Below, one piece after another: positions 6,081 through 8,619 of a DNA stretch of 8,619 nt. A program made the position numbers and the translations under genes. Origin of the DNA: Candidatus Coatesiibacteriota bacterium (GTDB taxonomy: Bacteria; B130-G9); the NCBI GenBank assembly GCA_003647755.1, contig QMNL01000052.1:1-8619 (forward strand), in the 5' to 3' direction. The first letter of the stretch is position 1. Each line of letters opens with the position of its first letter. Below the pieces are notes generated by a model. It worked only from the letters and a program-made list of their open reading frames with translations, was not told the DNA's origin and did not search any database.

Positions 6081-6270
6081 AATTCCCTGATCCACTCAGG
6101 ATCCGGCGTCCGAGAGAATTATCTCATACAGCTTCAACCGCCCCGGCCCAACCACCCCGGCCGCCAGCGTTGAACGTTGCTCGCATTCACAACTGGCCCC
6201 AGGCGGAAAATCTCTTCGCCGCGCCGCTTTCGCCATCAAATAGTCGTGTTTGGTCTCTAAACCTTCTGGC

Positions 6271-8367
6271 TTACCTGACCGTAACATAGGGGAATACTGG
6301 GCTCTGGTTGCCATCGGTGTCAGTGGCAACGATCTCCAGCACGTAGTTGCCAGGCGTAAGGCCCGGACCAACGTCTATTGTGTTATGGAATGTGTTGTCC
6401 CCTGCGACATCATCTCCATGCGTCCCATCATCGTAAAGGAGTATCCCGGTTGGGATGCCCTTGTAGTATAGCTCGTCTCTCTCGATCTGGCCTGAACCAG
6501 TGTAGGGGTCCACGATCGCCATGACCGTCAGGCTCCCGCCGGTGGATGAGTTTACGACCGAGCCCACGAACCCACCTGCGAGGATCAAGGGGCACGAATC
6601 GGACGTAGGCCCTGCCGGGCCCGCAAGCGGCGAGCAGCTAACTACCTTGCTCTCCTCCTTGCTCCCATCAAGGTTGTAGAGCAACAGCTTGTAGTAGTAG
6701 GTGATGCCCGCTGAAACATCAGTGTCAGTGTAGGTGTAGTTGTGTGGCTCAGAGCTCGTCCCGGCCGCCCGGACCATCTGGCTTGTGATTGTTCGGAATG
6801 TGCCGTTGAGGCCACCGCGCCTCGCCACATGCCAGCCCAGCGCATCGGTCTCAGAGGCCGTCGTCCAGTTCAGGGTGATTCTCTCGAAGCCAGGCACCGC
6901 CTCGAACGAGGAGAGCACGACCGGCATCGAGTCAGTCCAGGCGATGTTGGACATGGGCGAAGTCAGACCTGCGTCGTCCGTCGTCTTGAGGGCGAAGTAA
7001 TATACGGTCGCTGGGTCAAGCCCACTAACGTCTAACCTTTGCGGCGATCCGGACCGAAGTGGTCTGTTGCCGGTCTTCTCGTCCACATACGGGACAGAGG
7101 TTCCGCCCTGGAAGTCCGCGTCGCTCTCAAATATATGCGTCGAGTAGCGGATGTCGTAAGACGAGGCGGTTCCATAATTTCCGTCATCGCCGGGCGCCGT
7201 CCACCTGAGGGTGATAGTTGAGCCGTCCCCCCGAGGCTCTGCTCTCAAGTCGTGAACCGCCGCGGGCGGAGTGGTGTCCTGTGCTGACTTGTTGTAGAGA
7301 GTGATCGTCCCGTCGCTGATGCTCTCCGCCAGCGTCTCGCCGCCATCACCCTGGCTGCTCTCCTTGATTCTGGCGATGACGTAGTAGGTGTTGCCCGGCT
7401 GGTCGCTCAAGTCGCTGAATGTTATGGAGAACTGGTTTTGCTTGTCGCGCACCTCAATCGGCAGTGGCGAGCGTCTCACGTCGTCCGAGGGGTCGCCGTC
7501 AACGTCAGTGTCGGTATAGAGGATCACGTAGGCAGAGACGTTCGGGTCCCCGTCGTCCCACTTCACCGTAAAGCTTTCGCCCGCAGGTAGATAGACGCTT
7601 CCAGCAGGCTCTTGAACGTTGATCTGGTAATGCAGAGTGTGATCGATCATCACGCGGCCAAGCGAGGTCTCAGAATAGCACCAATCGGCGTCGGTGAGAT
7701 TCGCCTTGGTCTTGCCGACAATGTAATAGCTCTGACCGTTGGGGAGGTTGCTGGTGTCCCAGTCATAGGTAGCAAATGTGTAGTCTGGAAACACGAAGGG
7801 ATCGGATGGGCCCGTGATCAGCCCCTCACCCCCAGGCTCCCTGTCCACGTCATAGAACAGCCAGTAGTAACCTGAGCCTCTCAGCTGGAAAGTAAGCGTT
7901 AAGCCCCTGTCGGCCGTCACATCCGCGTCAGGACCAACCCGTATCACCGGCTCGATTAAACGATTTATGTAGACAGTCCCTTTGCTGTAGCTCGTCATGA
8001 TCCAGGGCTCGTTCTCATCCAGCGACAGCTTTATCTTGCCGACAATATACCACTCCGTCAGGTTCGGCAGGTCGTTGGTGTTCCACGTGAAGTCCTTGAA
8101 ATCCTTGGCCGGCAGAGGCAGAGGATTTATCAGAGTCTCCCCACCCTCCTGATTATCCGAGTCGTAATAGAGACTGATATAGCCAAAATCGCCGTCCAGC
8201 CACTCGATCAGGAAATCCCCGTTCGCGTCTGGCTCCTCTTTGGCAGTCGAAGGGCTCGCGATGAATATGTAAACATCTGGCCCCTGCTGCGCCAAAGCGC
8301 TGCCCCACATCCCGCACATAACCATTACCAGCCCCAGGAAAAGCCCGCTAACGAACACGTTTCGCAT
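6271..8367 (-). CDS. Secreted multidomain protein with Ig-like repeats and fibronectin type III domains
   Basis: A 698-residue exported protein of unknown specific function. Residues 1-26 are a Sec signal peptide ending A-L-A before Q-Q. Three related beta-sandwich modules follow, about 29-136, 139-243 and 248-359. Each has an L-Y/F-Y/T-D-x-D acidic loop and a later Y-Y/W-I/V-V/I-G/A-K/R-x-K strand. A typical fibronectin type III domain spans about 367-480 (T-P-P-A-A-V-x-D-L, L-R-W-T-A-P, Y-Y-F-A-L-K-T-T-D-D-A-G). A second FN3-like domain at 481-577 has L-N-W-T-T-A-S-E-T-D-A-L-G-W, a form common in FCB-group secreted proteins. The C-terminal domain (about 590-698) has Y-D-D-G-T-H-G-D-D-V-A-G-D-N and T-D-T-D-G-N, likely Ca-binding loops. 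No catalytic motif, LPXTG, PEP-CTERM or C-terminal helix is visible, so it is probably released or held by other contacts. An AGGAGGT site precedes ATG 8367 closely. Confidence 0.85.
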   Translation of the reverse strand: MRNVFVSGLFLGLVMVMCGMWGSALAQQGPDVYIFIASPSTAKEEPDANGDFLIEWLDGDFGYISLYYDSDNQEGGETLINPLPLPAKDFKDFTWNTNDLPNLTEWYIVGKIKLSLDENEPWIMTSYSKGTVYINRLIEPVIRVGPDADVTADRGLTLTFQLRGSGYYWLFYDVDREPGGEGLITGPSDPFVFPDYTFATYDWDTSNLPNGQSYYIVGKTKANLTDADWCYSETSLGRVMIDHTLHYQINVQEPAGSVYLPAGESFTVKWDDGDPNVSAYVILYTDTDVDGDPSDDVRRSPLPIEVRDKQNQFSITFSDLSDQPGNTYYVIARIKESSQGDGGETLAESISDGTITLYNKSAQDTTPPAAVHDLRAEPRGDGSTITLRWTAPGDDGNYGTASSYDIRYSTHIFESDADFQGGTSVPYVDEKTGNRPLRSGSPQRLDVSGLDPATVYYFALKTTDDAGLTSPMSNIAWTDSMPVVLSSFEAVPGFERITLNWTTASETDALGWHVARRGGLNGTFRTITSQMVRAAGTSSEPHNYTYTDTDVSAGITYYYKLLLYNLDGSKEESKVVSCSPLAGPAGPTSDSCPLILAGGFVGSVVNSSTGGSLTVMAIVDPYTGSGQIERDELYYKGIPTGILLYDDGTHGDDVAGDNTFHNTIDVGPGLTPGNYVLEIVATDTDGNQSPVFPYVTVR

Positions 8368-8420
8368 CCGGTTACCTCCTCATTTTCAAAGCATGGTTTT
8401 AGGCTCCCACATTAGCGGAG

Positions 8421-8459
8421 CACATCCTTATATGTAGCATGTTTTTACCATATCCTTAT
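8421..8459. repeat. Direct repeat in the promoter/leader of the secreted-protein gene
   Basis: CACATCCTTAT (8421-8431) and CATATCCTTAT (8449-8459) match at ten of eleven positions, 28 bases apart. Each is the core of a small dyad: ACAT/ATGT flanks CCTTAT in the left copy (8422-8435), and ATATC/GATAT flanks CTTAT in the right copy (8450-8464). The right copy overlaps the -10 box and presumed start point, and the left copy lies in the leader. Arrangement and position fit paired operator sites, with no regulator identified. Confidence 0.4.
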
Positions 8460-8462
8460 GAT

Positions 8463-8491
8463 ATTTGATAACTCCCCCATCTAATTGTCAA
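8463..8491 (-). promoter_or_regulatory. Sigma70-like promoter of the secreted-protein gene
   Basis: On the minus strand a perfect TTGACA (8491-8486), a 17-base spacer and TCAAAT (8468-8463; four of six matches) sit in an AT-rich stretch that contrasts with the surrounding sequence. Transcription would start near 8456, giving a leader of about 90 bases before ATG 8367. Two similar 11-base motifs lie at and after the start point, and a hairpin covers the -35 box, so regulation is likely. Confidence 0.5.
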
Positions 8492-8513
8492 GCTCCTAAT
8501 GAATAGGAGTTTT
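8490..8513. repeat. Inverted repeat overlapping the -35 box
   Basis: CTCCTA (8493-8498) and TAGGAG (8504-8509) form a perfect stem around a 5-base loop, extendable outward by a G-T and two A-T pairs to 8490/8512 and followed by TTTT on the plus strand. It covers two bases of the -35 TTGACA. It could be an operator or a weak rightward terminator; no rightward gene ends just before it, which favours an operator or the end of a small transcript. Confidence 0.35.
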
Positions 8514-8556
8514 CGTAATCGTGCCCGGGCGTGCTCAACTGAAGGCGTCCTTCCTC

Positions 8557-8574
8557 CATCCCCGTAAGGGGATG
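8557..8574. repeat. Perfect 7-bp hairpin with GTAA loop
   Basis: CATCCCC (8557-8563) and GGGGATG (8568-8574) pair perfectly around GTAA, which would be a stable GNRA-type tetraloop in RNA read rightward. It stands 11 bases before the second perfect hairpin, and the two appear to belong to one element at the window edge. Confidence 0.55.
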
Positions 8575-8581
8575 AACGTGA

Positions 8582-8604
8582 GTAGCCGTAGGTGCAACCT
8601 ACGG
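8582..8604. repeat. REP-like element: GTAG followed by a perfect hairpin
   Basis: GTAG (8582-8585) sits directly against an 8-bp perfect stem, CCGTAGGT (8586-8593) and ACCTACGG (8597-8604), with a GCA loop. A GTAG tetranucleotide at the 5' foot of a palindrome is the hallmark of REP sequences mobilised by RAYT (Y1 tyrosine) transposases. Copy number in the genome is not visible here and no transposase lies in the window, so this remains a candidate. Confidence 0.45.
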
Positions 8605-8619
8605 ATCAACGCCAAAGAA

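Noticed and set aside
6096..6371. A 91-codon minus-strand open frame between the secreted-protein gene and nfi
   Set aside because: It overlaps the 3' end of the secreted-protein gene by about 100 bases in another frame and has no family pattern. I treat 6096-6270 as a non-coding gap with no convincing terminator or promoter.
8302..8325. Lipoprotein signal in the secreted protein (Met-Val-Met-Cys at residues 15-18)
   Set aside because: The bases before the Cys do not match L-[AS]-[GA]-C, and a good signal peptidase I site (A-L-A before Q-Q) follows at residue 26.
8557..8604. Start of a CRISPR array
   Set aside because: The two stems differ in sequence and are only 11 bases apart; there is no repeated unit with regular spacers.

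Overview
This is a bacterial chromosomal window, moderately GC-rich by eye, with eight recognisable genes (one cut by the left edge), one probable gene remnant, and a structured non-coding right end. Dense short-spaced operons, good Shine-Dalgarno sites, sigma70-like promoters, a PurE, a UPF0145 protein and a polyprenyl glycosylphosphotransferase all point to Bacteria. The mix of a DUF116 protein, an endonuclease V and a secreted multi-Ig/FN3 protein carrying a 'W-T-T-A-S-E' module suggests an uncultured or deep-branching lineage (FCB-like or another candidate phylum). That placement is inference, and no gene here fixes the phylum.

Layout, left to right. (1) 2-136 (+) is the C-terminus of a cyclophilin-type peptidyl-prolyl isomerase. 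(2) Convergent to it is a three-gene minus-strand operon running DUF116 membrane cysteine protein (2150-1287), Hsp20 small heat-shock protein (1318-848), then PurE (774-256). The first two genes overlap by 32 bases, and a good promoter sits at 2196-2224. (3) Divergent from that operon, 2211-4600 (+), is a polysaccharide pair: a family 2 glycosyltransferase overlapped by a polyprenyl-phosphate sugar phosphotransferase, the enzyme that starts assembly of a lipid-linked glycan. (4) 4601-4894 (+) looks like the C-terminal remnant of a flavodoxin-fold FMN reductase, followed by a perfect hairpin. (5) 8367-5036 (-) holds a 698-residue secreted protein, then endonuclease V, then a UPF0145/YbjQ-like protein; the last two are only 25 bases apart. 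(6) 8368-8619 is non-coding. It holds a promoter, repeated operator-like sites, a hairpin over the -35 box and, at the very edge, two perfect hairpins, the second directly preceded by GTAG as in REP elements.

Functional reading: the pair at 2211-4600 builds surface or exopolysaccharide, the PPIase, Hsp20 and PurE are housekeeping or stress functions, EndoV repairs deaminated nucleic acid, and the large protein is exported and probably cell-surface or extracellular. I see no defence system, phage, CRISPR array, tRNA or rRNA. The least explained items are the DUF116-Hsp20 coupling, the three-fold repeated module of the secreted protein with its decorated promoter, and the REP-like double hairpin.
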